A DNA stretch of 64,000 bases from the NCBI RefSeq assembly GCF_040706555.1, contig NZ_JAPDRH010000003.1:930001-994000 (forward strand). The letters are read 5' to 3'. The DNA comes from Lentisalinibacter salinarum (GTDB taxonomy: Bacteria; Pseudomonadota; Gammaproteobacteria; Steroidobacterales; Woeseiaceae). The notes beneath the pieces are model-generated. The model did not search any database and was not told the DNA's origin. It was given only the letters and a program-made list of their open reading frames with translations. A program made the position numbers and the translations under genes. This document shows, piece by piece, positions 53,429 to 62,375 of this stretch; positions within the stretch are counted from its first letter, which is position 1; each line of letters starts with the position of its first letter.

Positions 53429-54301
53429 TCAGTGGACGCGGGAGGATGCCGGCTGGCCGCCGGCGGAGAACAGACGCTCGACGTCGATCGCGTCGAGCCG
53501 GCGCTCCCGGTTGCAGAACTCGCAGGTGGCCCGGATCTCGCCCTGCTCCTCCAGGGTCTCGCGCACTTCGTCCTCGCCCAGCAGGCGCAGGGCACGCTCG
53601 ACCCGTTCGATGGAACAGCGGCACTCGAAGCGCGTGGTGCGCGGCCGGAAGGCCCGCACGTCGTCTTCGGCGAACAACTTGCCGAGCAGCTCCGTGCCGA
53701 TGCCGTCCCGCATCTCGTCCAGTGTCAGGGTATCGGCCATGAAGCCCAGTCGCCGCCAGTCATCCTCCGGCAGGGGCGCGGCTGCGTCGGGCACCCGCTG
53801 CAGCAGCAGCCCGGCCGCGCAGTCTCCGTCGGCCATCAGCCAGAGGCGGGTCGGCAGCTGCACCGAGCGCTCGAAATAGCCCTCCAGACAGCCGGCGAGC
53901 GACTCGCCGCTCGCATCCACGATGCCCTGGTAACGGTCGGCCAGCACGCTCGACTCCACGGTCATCGCACAGCGGGCATCCCGTGAGAATTCCGCGAATC
54001 CGGCCTCCGGCGCCACGTCCCGGGCCAGCGCCATCCCGCGCAGGTGCAGTTCGTTGGTGGACTGGACGACGAGGAGTTCCAGCGGCCCGTCGCCGGAGAG
54101 CTGCAGCGTGAGCTGGCCGTCGAACTTCAGCGAGTTGGCGATGAGTGCGGCGGCCGCCGTGGCCTCGCCGAGCACCCGGCCTACCGGTGGCTGATAATCA
54201 TGGGTACCGGACAGCTCCCGCCAGGTGTCGGCGAGCTGCACGAGCGCACCGCGCACGGGCAGGTGCTCGAACAGGAACGGTTGCAGGACGTCCCGGCTCA
54301 A
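53429..54301 (-). CDS. hslO: Redox-regulated chaperone Hsp33
   Basis: 290 residues. Substrate-binding N-terminal domain (VRGALVQLADTWREL, EATAAAALIANSLKFDGQLTLQLSGDGP near 45), and a C-terminal zinc redox switch with FECRCSIERVERALRLL near 228 (CxC) and ATCEFCNRER near 262 (CxxC), the four cysteines that form disulfides on oxidation. Ends just before the regulator's promoter region. Confidence 0.96.
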   Translation of the reverse strand: MSRDVLQPFLFEHLPVRGALVQLADTWRELSGTHDYQPPVGRVLGEATAAAALIANSLKFDGQLTLQLSGDGPLELLVVQSTNELHLRGMALARDVAPEAGFAEFSRDARCAMTVESSVLADRYQGIVDASGESLAGCLEGYFERSVQLPTRLWLMADGDCAAGLLLQRVPDAAAPLPEDDWRRLGFMADTLTLDEMRDGIGTELLGKLFAEDDVRAFRPRTTRFECRCSIERVERALRLLGEDEVRETLEEQGEIRATCEFCNRERRLDAIDVERLFSAGGQPASSRVH

Positions 54302-54307
54302 CGCGCT

Positions 54308-55747
54308 TCACTCCGCATCCAGGGCGGCTTTCAGCAGGCGGTTGACCTCGCCGGGGTTGGCCTTGCCCTTCGTCGCCTTCATTACCTGGCCGACGAAGAA
54401 GCCGATCACCTTGGTCTTGCCGCCCCGGTATTGCTCCACCTGCTCCGGGTTGGCGGCCAGCACGTCTTCCACGATGCGCTGTATCTCGCCGCTGTCGGTG
54501 ATCTGCGTCAGGCCTTTCGCCTCGATGACGGCATCAGCATCGCCCTCGCCCGCCCACATGGCCTCGAAGACCTGCTTGGCGAGCTTGCCGGACAGGGTGC
54601 CGTCGGCGATGCGATCGAGCAGTTGCGCCAGACCGGCCGGCTCGATGCGGCTCGCCGTGATATCGAGGCCGTCCCGGTTCAGCGCCGCGGAGAGCTCGCC
54701 GAGCACCCAGTTGGCCACGGCCTGGCCGTCGCTGCCGCCGGCCGCCGCCACCGCCTCGAAATAATCGGCGAGCGCCGGGGAGCCGGCCAGCACCACCGCA
54801 TCGTCCGCCTTGACGCCGTATTGCTCGCCCAGCCGCCGGCGCTTGGCGTCAGGCAGCTCCGGCAGGGTCTCCCGCACTGCCTCGACGAGGGCCTGGTCGA
54901 TCTCGACCGGCAGCAGGTCCGGGTCAGGGAAATAGCGGTAGTCGTTGGCCTCTTCCTTGGTGCGCATCGGCCGGGTCTCGTCCCGCTCCGCATCGTACAG
55001 GCGGGTTTCCTGCACCACGGAGCCGCCGTCCTCCAGCACCTCGATCTGGCGCTCCACCTCGAAGTTGATGGCGCGTTCGAGGAAACGGAACGAGTTCAGG
55101 TTCTTCAGCTCGGTGCGGGTGCCGAGTTTCTCGTCCCCGGTTCGCCGCACCGAGACGTTGGCATCGCAGCGGAACGACCCCTCCTGCATGTTGCCGTCGC
55201 AGATGTCGAGATAGCGGACCAGGGTGTGCATGGCCTTCATGTAGGCCGCGGCTTCCTTCGCCGAGCGCAGCTCGGGCTCGGAGACGATCTCGAGCAGCGG
55301 CGTGCCCGCCCGGTTCAGGTCGATGCCGGTGAGGCGCTCGAAACCCTCGTGCACGGACTTGCCGGCGTCCTCCTCCAGGTGCGCCCGGGTGAGGCCGATG
55401 CGGCGCACCTCGCCGTCGTCGGTGACGATCTCCAGCGAGCCGCCGGTGACGATGGGCAGTTCGTACTGGCTGATCTGGTAGCCCTTCGGCAGGTCCGGAT
55501 AGAAGTAGTTCTTGCGGGCGAAGACGCTGCGCGGCGCGATGGTGGCGCCGACGGCCAGACCGAACTTCACGGCCATCACGACCGCACCCCGATTCAGCAC
55601 CGGCAGCACGCCCGGGTAGCCCAGATCCACCAGGCAGGCCTGCGTGTTCGGCTCCGCGCCGTAGCGGGTGGGCGCGCCGGAAAAGATCTTGCTCTGCGTC
55701 GCGAGCTGCGCATGGATCTCCAGGCCGATGACCGTCTCCCAGCTCAT
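54308..55747 (-). CDS. gatB: Asp/Glu-tRNA amidotransferase subunit B
   Basis: 479 residues. WETVIGLEIHAQLATQSKIFS at the start, FARKNYFYPDLPKGYQISQYE near 75, MQEGSFRCDANVSVRR near 200 and the C-terminal GatB/YqeY helical domain. Activates and transamidates misacylated Glu-tRNA-Gln or Asp-tRNA-Asn with GatA and GatC. Follows gatA by 10 bp; start ATG 55747. Confidence 0.97.
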   Translation of the reverse strand: MSWETVIGLEIHAQLATQSKIFSGAPTRYGAEPNTQACLVDLGYPGVLPVLNRGAVVMAVKFGLAVGATIAPRSVFARKNYFYPDLPKGYQISQYELPIVTGGSLEIVTDDGEVRRIGLTRAHLEEDAGKSVHEGFERLTGIDLNRAGTPLLEIVSEPELRSAKEAAAYMKAMHTLVRYLDICDGNMQEGSFRCDANVSVRRTGDEKLGTRTELKNLNSFRFLERAINFEVERQIEVLEDGGSVVQETRLYDAERDETRPMRTKEEANDYRYFPDPDLLPVEIDQALVEAVRETLPELPDAKRRRLGEQYGVKADDAVVLAGSPALADYFEAVAAAGGSDGQAVANWVLGELSAALNRDGLDITASRIEPAGLAQLLDRIADGTLSGKLAKQVFEAMWAGEGDADAVIEAKGLTQITDSGEIQRIVEDVLAANPEQVEQYRGGKTKVIGFFVGQVMKATKGKANPGEVNRLLKAALDAE

Positions 55748-55757
55748 GGCCGTCTCC

Positions 55758-57212
55758 TCACTCGTAGTCCGCCGGCGCGCGCCGGTGCCAGTCGGTGGCG
55801 CCCTGGTACTGGTGGGCGCAGGCGAGCAGGCGCTCCTCGCCGAACGCCGGCCCGATCAGCTGCAGGCCCACCGGCAACCCGGCCGAGAAGCCGCAGGGAA
55901 CCGACAGGCAGGGCAGCCCCGCCAGGTTCGCGCCGATGGTGTAGATGTCGTTCAGGTACATGGTGATCGGGTCGTCGGTCTTGGCGCCCAGCTCGAAAGC
56001 CGGCGTCGGCGTGGTCGGCCCGGCGATGAGGTCCACGTCGGCGAACGCGCGGCGAAAGTCCTCGCTGATGAGTTGCCGCACCTTCTGGGCTTTCAGGTAA
56101 TAGGCATCGTAGTAGCCGGCGGAGAGGACGTAGGTGCCGGTCATGATGCGGCGTTTCACCTCCGCGCCGAAGCCCTCGGCCCGGCTGCGGCAATACAGGT
56201 CCATGAGGTTCTCCGGGTCTTCGGCGCGATAGCCGAAGCGCACGCCGTCGAAGCGCGACAGGTTGGAGGAGCACTCGGCCGGCGCCACCACGTAATAGGT
56301 GGGCACCGACAGGCCGATATTCGGCAGGTCGATCTCCCGCACGCTCGCCCCCAGACCTTCCAGTTCGCCGATGGCCGCACGCAGCGCCGCCTCGTTGTCG
56401 GCATCCAGGCCCTCGTCGAAGAACTGGCGCGCAAGGCCGATGGTGAGACCTTCCAGCGGCTGATCCAGCCCGGCCACGTAGTCCGGCACCGGCTCGTCCA
56501 CGGAGGTGGAATCCCGCGGATCGAAGCCGGCCATGGCACCGAGCAGCAGCGCCGCGTCCTCCGCGCTGCGGGTCAGCGTGCCCGCCTGGTCCAGGCTGGA
56601 GGCGAAGGCGATCATGCCCCAGCGGGAGACCCGGCCGTACGTCGGTTTCAGCCCCGTGATACCGGTCAGTGCCGCCGGCTGGCGTATGGAGCCGCCGGTG
56701 TCCGTGCCGGTGGCCGCCGGTACCAGCCGCGCGGCCACCGCCGCCGCCGAGCCGCCGGAGGAGCCGCCGGGCGAGCGGGCCGTATCCCAGGGGTTGGCGA
56801 CCGGGCCGTACCAGCTTGTCTCGTTGGACGAGCCCATGGCGAACTCGTCCATATTGGTCTTGCCGAGCATGACGGCGCCGGCGGCCTTCAGCCGCTCCAC
56901 CACCGTGGCGTCATAAGGCGAGACGAAGTTGTCGAGCATGCGCGAGCCGCAACTGGTGCGCACCCCGGCGGTGCAGAAGATGTCCTTGTGGGCGAGGGGC
57001 AGACCCTCGAGCGGACGTGCCTCGCCGGCCGCGCGGCGGCGGTCGGACTCGGCGGCGGCGGCCCGCGCCTGATCCCCGGTCACGGTAATGAAACTGTTCA
57101 GCGTCTCGTCGTGGGCGCCGATGCGCTCGAGCAGCGCCTCGACGAGTTCCGCGGCGGTGAACTCGCCCGCCTTGAGCGCGCGCCGTATCGCGGCGAGTGA
57201 CAGCTCATGCAT
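55758..57212 (-). CDS. gatA: Asp/Glu-tRNA amidotransferase subunit A
   Basis: 484-residue amidase-family glutaminase subunit. Catalytic Ser-cisSer-Lys triad visible: GLPLAHKDIFCTAG (lysine about residue 73), SPGGSSGGSAAAVAARLVPAATGTDTGGSIRQPAAL (serines about 148 and 172). Supplies ammonia from glutamine to GatB. Separated from gatC by 149 bp, wider than usual for this operon. Confidence 0.97.
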   Translation of the reverse strand: MHELSLAAIRRALKAGEFTAAELVEALLERIGAHDETLNSFITVTGDQARAAAAESDRRRAAGEARPLEGLPLAHKDIFCTAGVRTSCGSRMLDNFVSPYDATVVERLKAAGAVMLGKTNMDEFAMGSSNETSWYGPVANPWDTARSPGGSSGGSAAAVAARLVPAATGTDTGGSIRQPAALTGITGLKPTYGRVSRWGMIAFASSLDQAGTLTRSAEDAALLLGAMAGFDPRDSTSVDEPVPDYVAGLDQPLEGLTIGLARQFFDEGLDADNEAALRAAIGELEGLGASVREIDLPNIGLSVPTYYVVAPAECSSNLSRFDGVRFGYRAEDPENLMDLYCRSRAEGFGAEVKRRIMTGTYVLSAGYYDAYYLKAQKVRQLISEDFRRAFADVDLIAGPTTPTPAFELGAKTDDPITMYLNDIYTIGANLAGLPCLSVPCGFSAGLPVGLQLIGPAFGEERLLACAHQYQGATDWHRRAPADYE

Positions 57213-57254
57213 GGTCGTGACTCAACAATGGTTGGACGATGATGCTTCCGGAAA

Positions 57255-57271
57255 GACCGACCGGGTCGGTC
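57255..57271. repeat. Small hairpin in the gatC-gatA spacer
   Basis: GACCGAC-CGG-GTCGGTC, perfect 7-bp arms, in the 149-bp gap between gatC and gatA. No U-tract follows, so it is more likely a processing or stability element than a terminator. The same gap repeats the last 12 bases of the gatC coding end (AGGGTCATCGAA on the minus strand). Confidence 0.5.
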
Positions 57272-57361
57272 GAATCGCACGGCCGGGCGGCGTGTGCCGG
57301 CCCGGGCCCGCAGCCGCCGACCCTTAAGGCGACACCCGTTCGATGACCCTTCCCGTGACCC

Positions 57362-57649
57362 TTATTCGATGACCCTGGGCACCAGATACATGCCGTCCGC
57401 CACCGCCGACGCGTTCTTCTGATACTCCTTCCGGTCCACCCGCTCCGTCACTTCGTCCGGGCGCAGCCGCTGGACCTGATCCAGGGGGTGGGCCATCGGT
57501 TCCACCGAATCCGTGTCTGCCTGTTGCAATTGGTCCACGAAATCGACGATGCTGCCCAGCTTGTCGACGAAATCGGGGATTTCCGCCTCGTCGAACTCCA
57601 GTCGCGCGAGAGTCGCGATATGTTCCACTTGCTCTCGAGTCAGGGACAC
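57362..57649 (-). CDS. gatC: Asp/Glu-tRNA amidotransferase subunit C
   Basis: 95-residue stabilising subunit of GatCAB. LTREQVEHIATLARLEFDEAEIPDFVDKLGSIVDFVDQL at the start and the C-terminal EPMAHPLDQVQRLRPDEVTER and VPRVIE are classic. GTG 57649 with GGAG upstream gives the normal family length; the open frame upstream to 57871 runs into the mreB gene region and has no similarity. First gene of gatC-gatA-gatB, divergent from mreB. Confidence 0.95.
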   Translation of the reverse strand: MSLTREQVEHIATLARLEFDEAEIPDFVDKLGSIVDFVDQLQQADTDSVEPMAHPLDQVQRLRPDEVTERVDRKEYQKNASAVADGMYLVPRVIE

Positions 57650-57739
57650 CGCAAGGCTCCGGTCTGTGATGCGTGTATCGTTATCGACAGGGTCGGCACA
57701 TGCCACCGCAGTGCCAAACGCGAAATGATACACGCCGTC

Positions 57740-57768
57740 TTGCCCAATGTCGTCCCCGTTGCTAGAGT
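57740..57768 (+). promoter_or_regulatory. Candidate sigma-70 promoter of mreB
   Basis: TTGCCC (57740-57745), 17-bp spacer, TAGAGT (57763-57768), 36 bp ahead of the mreB ATG. Both hexamers match consensus at 4/6. It would drive the rod-shape cluster. Confidence 0.55.
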
Positions 57769-57804
57769 AGCTTTTTGCCTTGATCCGCGGGATTTTGCCC
57801 GACA

Positions 57805-58848
57805 ATGCTGAAGAGTCTTCTGGGTTATTTCTCCAACGACCTTTCCATCGATCTCGGGACAGCGAACACACTGATCTACCTCCGCGGGCATGGCATCGTG
57901 CTCAACGAGCCGTCGGTAGTAGCCATACGGGAAGAGTCCGGCCGCGGCGGTCGGAGCGTGGAGGCCGTCGGTACCGAAGCCAAGAGTATGCTGGGGCGCA
58001 CGCCCGGCAACATCACCGCAATCCGTCCGCTGAAAGACGGCGTCATCGCCGATTTCACCGTGACCGAGAAGATGTTGCAGCACTTCATCAAGAAGGCGCA
58101 CGGCAATCGCTTCTTCGCCCCGAGCCCCCGGGTGCTGGTGTGCGTGCCTTACGGCTCCACCCAGGTCGAGCGTCGCGCCATCCGCGAGTCCGCAGAGGGC
58201 GCCGGCGCCCGCAAGGTCTATCTCATCGAGGAACCCATGGCGGCGGCCATCGGCGCCGGCATGCCGGTGCACGAGGCGCGCGGCTCCATGGTGCTCGACA
58301 TCGGCGGCGGCACGTCCGAGGTGGCCGTGATCTCCCTGAACGGCATCGTCTACGCCTCCTCCGTACGCGTGGGCGGCGACCGCTTCGACGAGGCCATCAC
58401 CAATTACGTGCGCCGCAATTACGGCATCCTGATCGGCGAGGCCACGGCCGAGCGGATCAAGCACGAGATCGGCTCCGCCTATCCCGGCCAGGAGGTCAAG
58501 GAGATCTCGGTGAAGGGCCGCAACCTGTCCGAGGGTGTGCCGCGGAGCTTCACACTGAACAGCAACGAGATTCTGGAGGCGCTGCAGGAGCCCCTGCAGG
58601 GCATCGTGGGGGCCGTGAAAGAGGCGCTGGAGCAGACTCCGCCGGAACTCGGGGCCGACGTGGCCGAGCGGGGCATCGTCCTCACCGGCGGCGGCGCCAT
58701 GCTGAAGGACCTGGACAAGCTCCTCATGGAAGAGACCGGGCTGCCCGTGGTCATCGCAGACGACCCGCTGACGTGCGTGGCACGCGGCGGCGGCCGGGTG
58801 CTCGAACTCATGGACGAGCACGGACCGGCCGTCTTCGGCCTGGACTGA
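57805..58848 (+). CDS. mreB: Rod-shape-determining actin homologue MreB
   Basis: 347 residues. Actin-fold nucleotide motifs: SIDLGTANTLIYL near residue 12, VLDIGGGTSEVAVISL near 160, and VLTGGGAMLKDLDKLL near 290. Forms membrane-bound filaments that organise the elongasome with MreC, MreD, RodA and PBP2. Full length. Confidence 0.98.
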   Translation: MLKSLLGYFSNDLSIDLGTANTLIYLRGHGIVLNEPSVVAIREESGRGGRSVEAVGTEAKSMLGRTPGNITAIRPLKDGVIADFTVTEKMLQHFIKKAHGNRFFAPSPRVLVCVPYGSTQVERRAIRESAEGAGARKVYLIEEPMAAAIGAGMPVHEARGSMVLDIGGGTSEVAVISLNGIVYASSVRVGGDRFDEAITNYVRRNYGILIGEATAERIKHEIGSAYPGQEVKEISVKGRNLSEGVPRSFTLNSNEILEALQEPLQGIVGAVKEALEQTPPELGADVAERGIVLTGGGAMLKDLDKLLMEETGLPVVIADDPLTCVARGGGRVLELMDEHGPAVFGLD

Positions 58849-59011
58849 GCCGTCCGTGAGCGCGGCGGCCGCATCCACCGTCGCCGCCCAGTGAACAGCC
58901 CTGCACGGCCGGCAACGGGGACGCCGGAGCCCGGCGGCTCGGCAGGCCGGCGGCCGGTTTCTGACCCTTTCATCATCCGTAGCATCCTAATCGTGCTTAT
59001 CATTCAGGGGC

Positions 59012-59950
59012 ATGGCGACAGCTCAGTCTGACACCCAGCGAAGAACGGCGCCGATGCGCTCGCTCGGCGCCCGTACGCTGGCGCTCGTGCTGCTGAGCGT
59101 CATCGCGCTCGTGGTCGACCACCGCGAGAACCACCTGGATGCCGTGCGCCGGGCGATCGCCACGGCCATCTATCCGCTGCAGGTCATCGTCGCGCTGCCC
59201 GCCGAGGCGCTCGGCTGGGCCCGCGAGAGCGGCACCAGCCGCAGCGACCTGCAGCGGGAGAACAACCGGCTGAAGGCCGAACGCCTGGCCATCCGCGCCA
59301 AGCTGCAGCAGATGGCGGCGCTCGAATCCGAGAACGCCCGGCTGCGCCTGATGCTGCAGACCACGACCCGGGTGGGCGACCGGGTGCGGGTGGCCGAGAT
59401 CATGGCCGTCGACGCCAACCCCTACCGCCACGACATCGTCATCGACAAGGGCCGCCGCCACGGCGCCTACGAGGGCCAGGCCATCATCGACGCCACCGGC
59501 GTCGTAGGCCAGATCATGCACACCGGACCGTTCACCTCCGAGGCCATGCTGATCAGCGACCCGGATCACGCGCTGCCGGTGGAAGTGAACCGGAACGGGC
59601 TGCGCACCATCGCCGTCGGCACCGGCGAGTACGACCGTCTCGATCTGCCCTTTCTGCCGAACAATGCCGACATCCGGCCCGGCGACCTGCTGGTCACCTC
59701 CGGGCTCGGCGGCGCCTTCCCGGCGGGCTACCCGGTGGGCGAGGTCAGCGAGGTCACGCCGAACCCGGCGGAGTCCTTCGCCACCATCCGCGCGCGGCCG
59801 GCCACCGCGCTGAACCAGGTGCGCGAGGTGCTGCTGATCTGGCCGAGCGAGCCGGAGGCGCAGGCGGCGGACGAGTCCGGGGAGGACGCGGCAGGCATCA
59901 CTGAGCCTGCGGATGAAACGGCGAGCGGAACGGGGACGGCCCATGAGTGA
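59012..59950 (+). CDS. mreC: Rod-shape-determining protein MreC
   Basis: 312 residues. N-terminal inner-membrane anchor (LGARTLALVLLSVIALVVD), coiled coil (DLQRENNRLKAERLAIRAKLQQMAALESENARLRLML, residues 75-115), then the periplasmic beta domain (VIDKGRRHGAYEGQAIIDATGVVGQI near 150). C-terminal 35 residues are acidic and low complexity. A 163-bp gap with no recognisable element separates it from mreB. Confidence 0.95.
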   Translation: MATAQSDTQRRTAPMRSLGARTLALVLLSVIALVVDHRENHLDAVRRAIATAIYPLQVIVALPAEALGWARESGTSRSDLQRENNRLKAERLAIRAKLQQMAALESENARLRLMLQTTTRVGDRVRVAEIMAVDANPYRHDIVIDKGRRHGAYEGQAIIDATGVVGQIMHTGPFTSEAMLISDPDHALPVEVNRNGLRTIAVGTGEYDRLDLPFLPNNADIRPGDLLVTSGLGGAFPAGYPVGEVSEVTPNPAESFATIRARPATALNQVREVLLIWPSEPEAQAADESGEDAAGITEPADETASGTGTAHE

Positions 59951-60434
59951 TGCCGTGGCCGTGGAGCGCTGGCCGGTGTGGTTCTGCCTGCTGGCGGCGC
60001 TGCTGCTCTCCATCATGCCGCTGCCGGAACTCATCGAACCGTTCCGCCCGGACTGGGTGGCGCTGACGCTGATCTACTGGGCGCTCGCGTTCCCGCGTGT
60101 GTTCGGCCTGCTGACCGCCTGGGTAAGCGGCCTGCTGCTCGACGTGGCCCAGGGCACGCTGCTCGGTCAGCACGCGCTGGCGCTGACCGTCATGATCTAC
60201 TTCCCGCTGCGCTTCCACCTGCGCCTGCGGGTATTCCCCATATGGCAGCTCTCGGCCACGGTCATGGCCCTGCTCGCGCTGTACCAGTTCATCCTGTTCT
60301 GGATCAACGGAACCGCGGGCGTCGCATCCGATCTCATGGACTATTGGGGTTCCGTCATCACCGGCGCACTGCTGTGGCCGCCGCTGATGCTGTTCTTCAA
60401 CGGCGTGCGCCAGCAGATGACGGTGACGAGGTAG
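59943..60434 (+). CDS. mreD: Rod-shape-determining protein MreD
   Basis: 163-residue polytopic inner-membrane protein with about five segments. RPDWVALTLIYWALAFPRVFGLLTAWVSGLLLDVAQGTLLGQHAL (residues 37-80) is the MreD signature. Overlaps the end of mreC by 8 bp, and mrdA starts 3 bp after its stop. Confidence 0.94.
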   Translation: MSDAVAVERWPVWFCLLAALLLSIMPLPELIEPFRPDWVALTLIYWALAFPRVFGLLTAWVSGLLLDVAQGTLLGQHALALTVMIYFPLRFHLRLRVFPIWQLSATVMALLALYQFILFWINGTAGVASDLMDYWGSVITGALLWPPLMLFFNGVRQQMTVTR

Positions 60435-60437
60435 ACG

Positions 60438-62372
60438 ATGCGCAGACGCGCTCCCATCAAGGACTCGGGTGCCGAGCAGCGGATGTTCCTGAACCGCGTG
60501 ATCCTCGCGGTGCTGGTCGCGCTCGGCCTGATGGGGCTCGTGGTCGGCCGCCTGGTCCAGCTCCAGGTGCTCGAGCACGAGCATTTCGCGGACCTCTCCC
60601 AGGGCAATCGCATCCGCATCGAACCCGTGCCGCCCACCCGCGGCCTGATCTACGACCGACGGGGCGTCATCCTGGCCGAGAACGTGCCCACCTACCAGCT
60701 GGAGCTCGTGCCCGAGCAGGTGGAGGACGTGGATGCCACCCTGGCCGCCCTGATCGACGAGGGACTGCTGACCGAGGAGGACCTGCCCCGTATCCACGCG
60801 CTGCTGGGCACGAACCAGCGCTTCACGCCCATCCCGCTGCGCTACCGGCTGGAGGAGGAGGAGCTCGCGCATTTCGCCATCGCGCGCCCGCGCTTCCCGG
60901 GCGTCGACATCCGCGCCCGACTGATGCGGCACTACCCCTTCGACAGCGCCGCGGTCCATGCCGTCGGTTACGTCGGCGGACTGAGCAAGGAGGAGCTCGA
61001 GCGGCTGGAAGACCCGGCGGCCTACGCAGGCACCACCCAGTACGGCAAGACGGGCATCGAGCAGCGCTTCGAGGAGCTGCTGCACGGCGACGTCGGCCAC
61101 CGTCAGGTCATCGCCAACGCCCGCGGCCGCACGCTCGGCCAGGTGCCCGGCGAGCAGCCCCGGCCGGGTGCCAACGTCTACGTCAGCCTGGATGTCGAGC
61201 TGCAGCTGCTGGCCGAGGAAGCCATGGCAGGCCGGCGCGGCGCGGTGGTGGCGCTGGACCCCCGCAACGGCGAGGTGCTGGCACTGGTGAGCACGCCGGG
61301 CTTCGATCCCAATGCATTCGCCGCGGGCCTGAAGCCGGCCGAGTACCGTGCGCTGAGCACCCATCCGGACCAGCCGCTGTTCAATCGCGCGATCCGCGGC
61401 CGCTACCCGCCGGGCTCCACCATCAAGCCGATGCTCGGCTTCGCGGCCCTGGAGGAGAGCGTCTCCGACCTGGACCACAGCCTGCGCTGCTCCGGGCATT
61501 TCTCGTTGCCAGGCAGCACGCACCGCTACCGGGACTGGAAGACACATGGACTGGTCAACCTGCATGACGCCATCACCGAGTCCTGCGACGTGTACTTCTA
61601 CCAGATGTCGACCGAGCTCGGCATCGATACCATGCACGACTATCTCACCCGCTTCGGCCTGGGCAGCCGCACCGGCATCGACATCGCCGGCGAGACCGCC
61701 GGCGTCGTGCCGTCCCGGGCCTGGAAACGGGAGAAGTTCTCCAGCCGCGCCAACCAGGTCTGGTTCCCGGGCGAGACTGTCATCGCCTCCATCGGCCAGG
61801 GCTACATGCTCACGACGCCGCTGCAGCTCGCCGTGGCCACCGCCGTCGTGGCCACCCGCGGCGAGCGCCACCGGCCGCACCTGGCGCTGGGCTGGGAACA
61901 CCCGCTGGACGGCGAGTTCCATCGGTTCGAACCCGAGCCACTCCCGCCGGTGGGGGTGCACGACCCCCTGCACTGGGAGGTGGTGATCAACGCCATGCGC
62001 GACGTGCTCCAGGGTGAGAACGGCACCGCACGGGCGGTGGGGATGGATGCGCCCTACTCCATGGCCGGCAAGAGCGGCACCGCCCAGGTGTTCAGCGTAG
62101 GTCAGGACGAGGAATACGACGAGGACGAGATCGACGAGCGGCTGCGCGACCATGCCCTGTTCATCGCGTTCGCGCCGCTCGAGGATCCGCGCATTGCGGT
62201 ATCGGTCATCGTGGAGAACGGCTCCAGCGGCAGCCGCGCGGCCGCGCCAATCGCCCGCGCAATGATGGACAAGTGGCTGCTCGAGGAGCGCGACGAGGTC
62301 GCGGCTCCGGGCGGGCAACCCGCCCTGACGGGCGAGGCGCCGGTGGCAAGCAACGCGCAGCGGGAGGACTGA
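60438..62372 (+). CDS. mrdA: Penicillin-binding protein 2 (elongation transpeptidase)
   Basis: 644 residues. Membrane anchor (RVILAVLVALGLMGLVVGRLVQLQ), dimerisation region (PPTRGLIYDRRGVILAENVPTYQLELVPEQ near 65), transpeptidase domain with active-site PGSTIKPMLGF (serine about residue 327), TESCDVYF near 385 and KSGTAQVF near 545. Crosslinks lateral-wall peptidoglycan with RodA. Confidence 0.97.
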   Translation: MRRRAPIKDSGAEQRMFLNRVILAVLVALGLMGLVVGRLVQLQVLEHEHFADLSQGNRIRIEPVPPTRGLIYDRRGVILAENVPTYQLELVPEQVEDVDATLAALIDEGLLTEEDLPRIHALLGTNQRFTPIPLRYRLEEEELAHFAIARPRFPGVDIRARLMRHYPFDSAAVHAVGYVGGLSKEELERLEDPAAYAGTTQYGKTGIEQRFEELLHGDVGHRQVIANARGRTLGQVPGEQPRPGANVYVSLDVELQLLAEEAMAGRRGAVVALDPRNGEVLALVSTPGFDPNAFAAGLKPAEYRALSTHPDQPLFNRAIRGRYPPGSTIKPMLGFAALEESVSDLDHSLRCSGHFSLPGSTHRYRDWKTHGLVNLHDAITESCDVYFYQMSTELGIDTMHDYLTRFGLGSRTGIDIAGETAGVVPSRAWKREKFSSRANQVWFPGETVIASIGQGYMLTTPLQLAVATAVVATRGERHRPHLALGWEHPLDGEFHRFEPEPLPPVGVHDPLHWEVVINAMRDVLQGENGTARAVGMDAPYSMAGKSGTAQVFSVGQDEEYDEDEIDERLRDHALFIAFAPLEDPRIAVSVIVENGSSGSRAAAPIARAMMDKWLLEERDEVAAPGGQPALTGEAPVASNAQRED

Positions 62373-62375
62373 CCG

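Noticed and set aside
58849..59011. Gene or RNA in the mreB-mreC gap
   Set aside because: Only 163 bp, no open frame with a ribosome site and no convincing hairpin-plus-U-tract or tRNA-like fold.
59898..62318. 806-codon minus-strand frame opposite mreD and mrdA
   Set aside because: Shadow of well-supported genes, His/Gln-rich, no domain.
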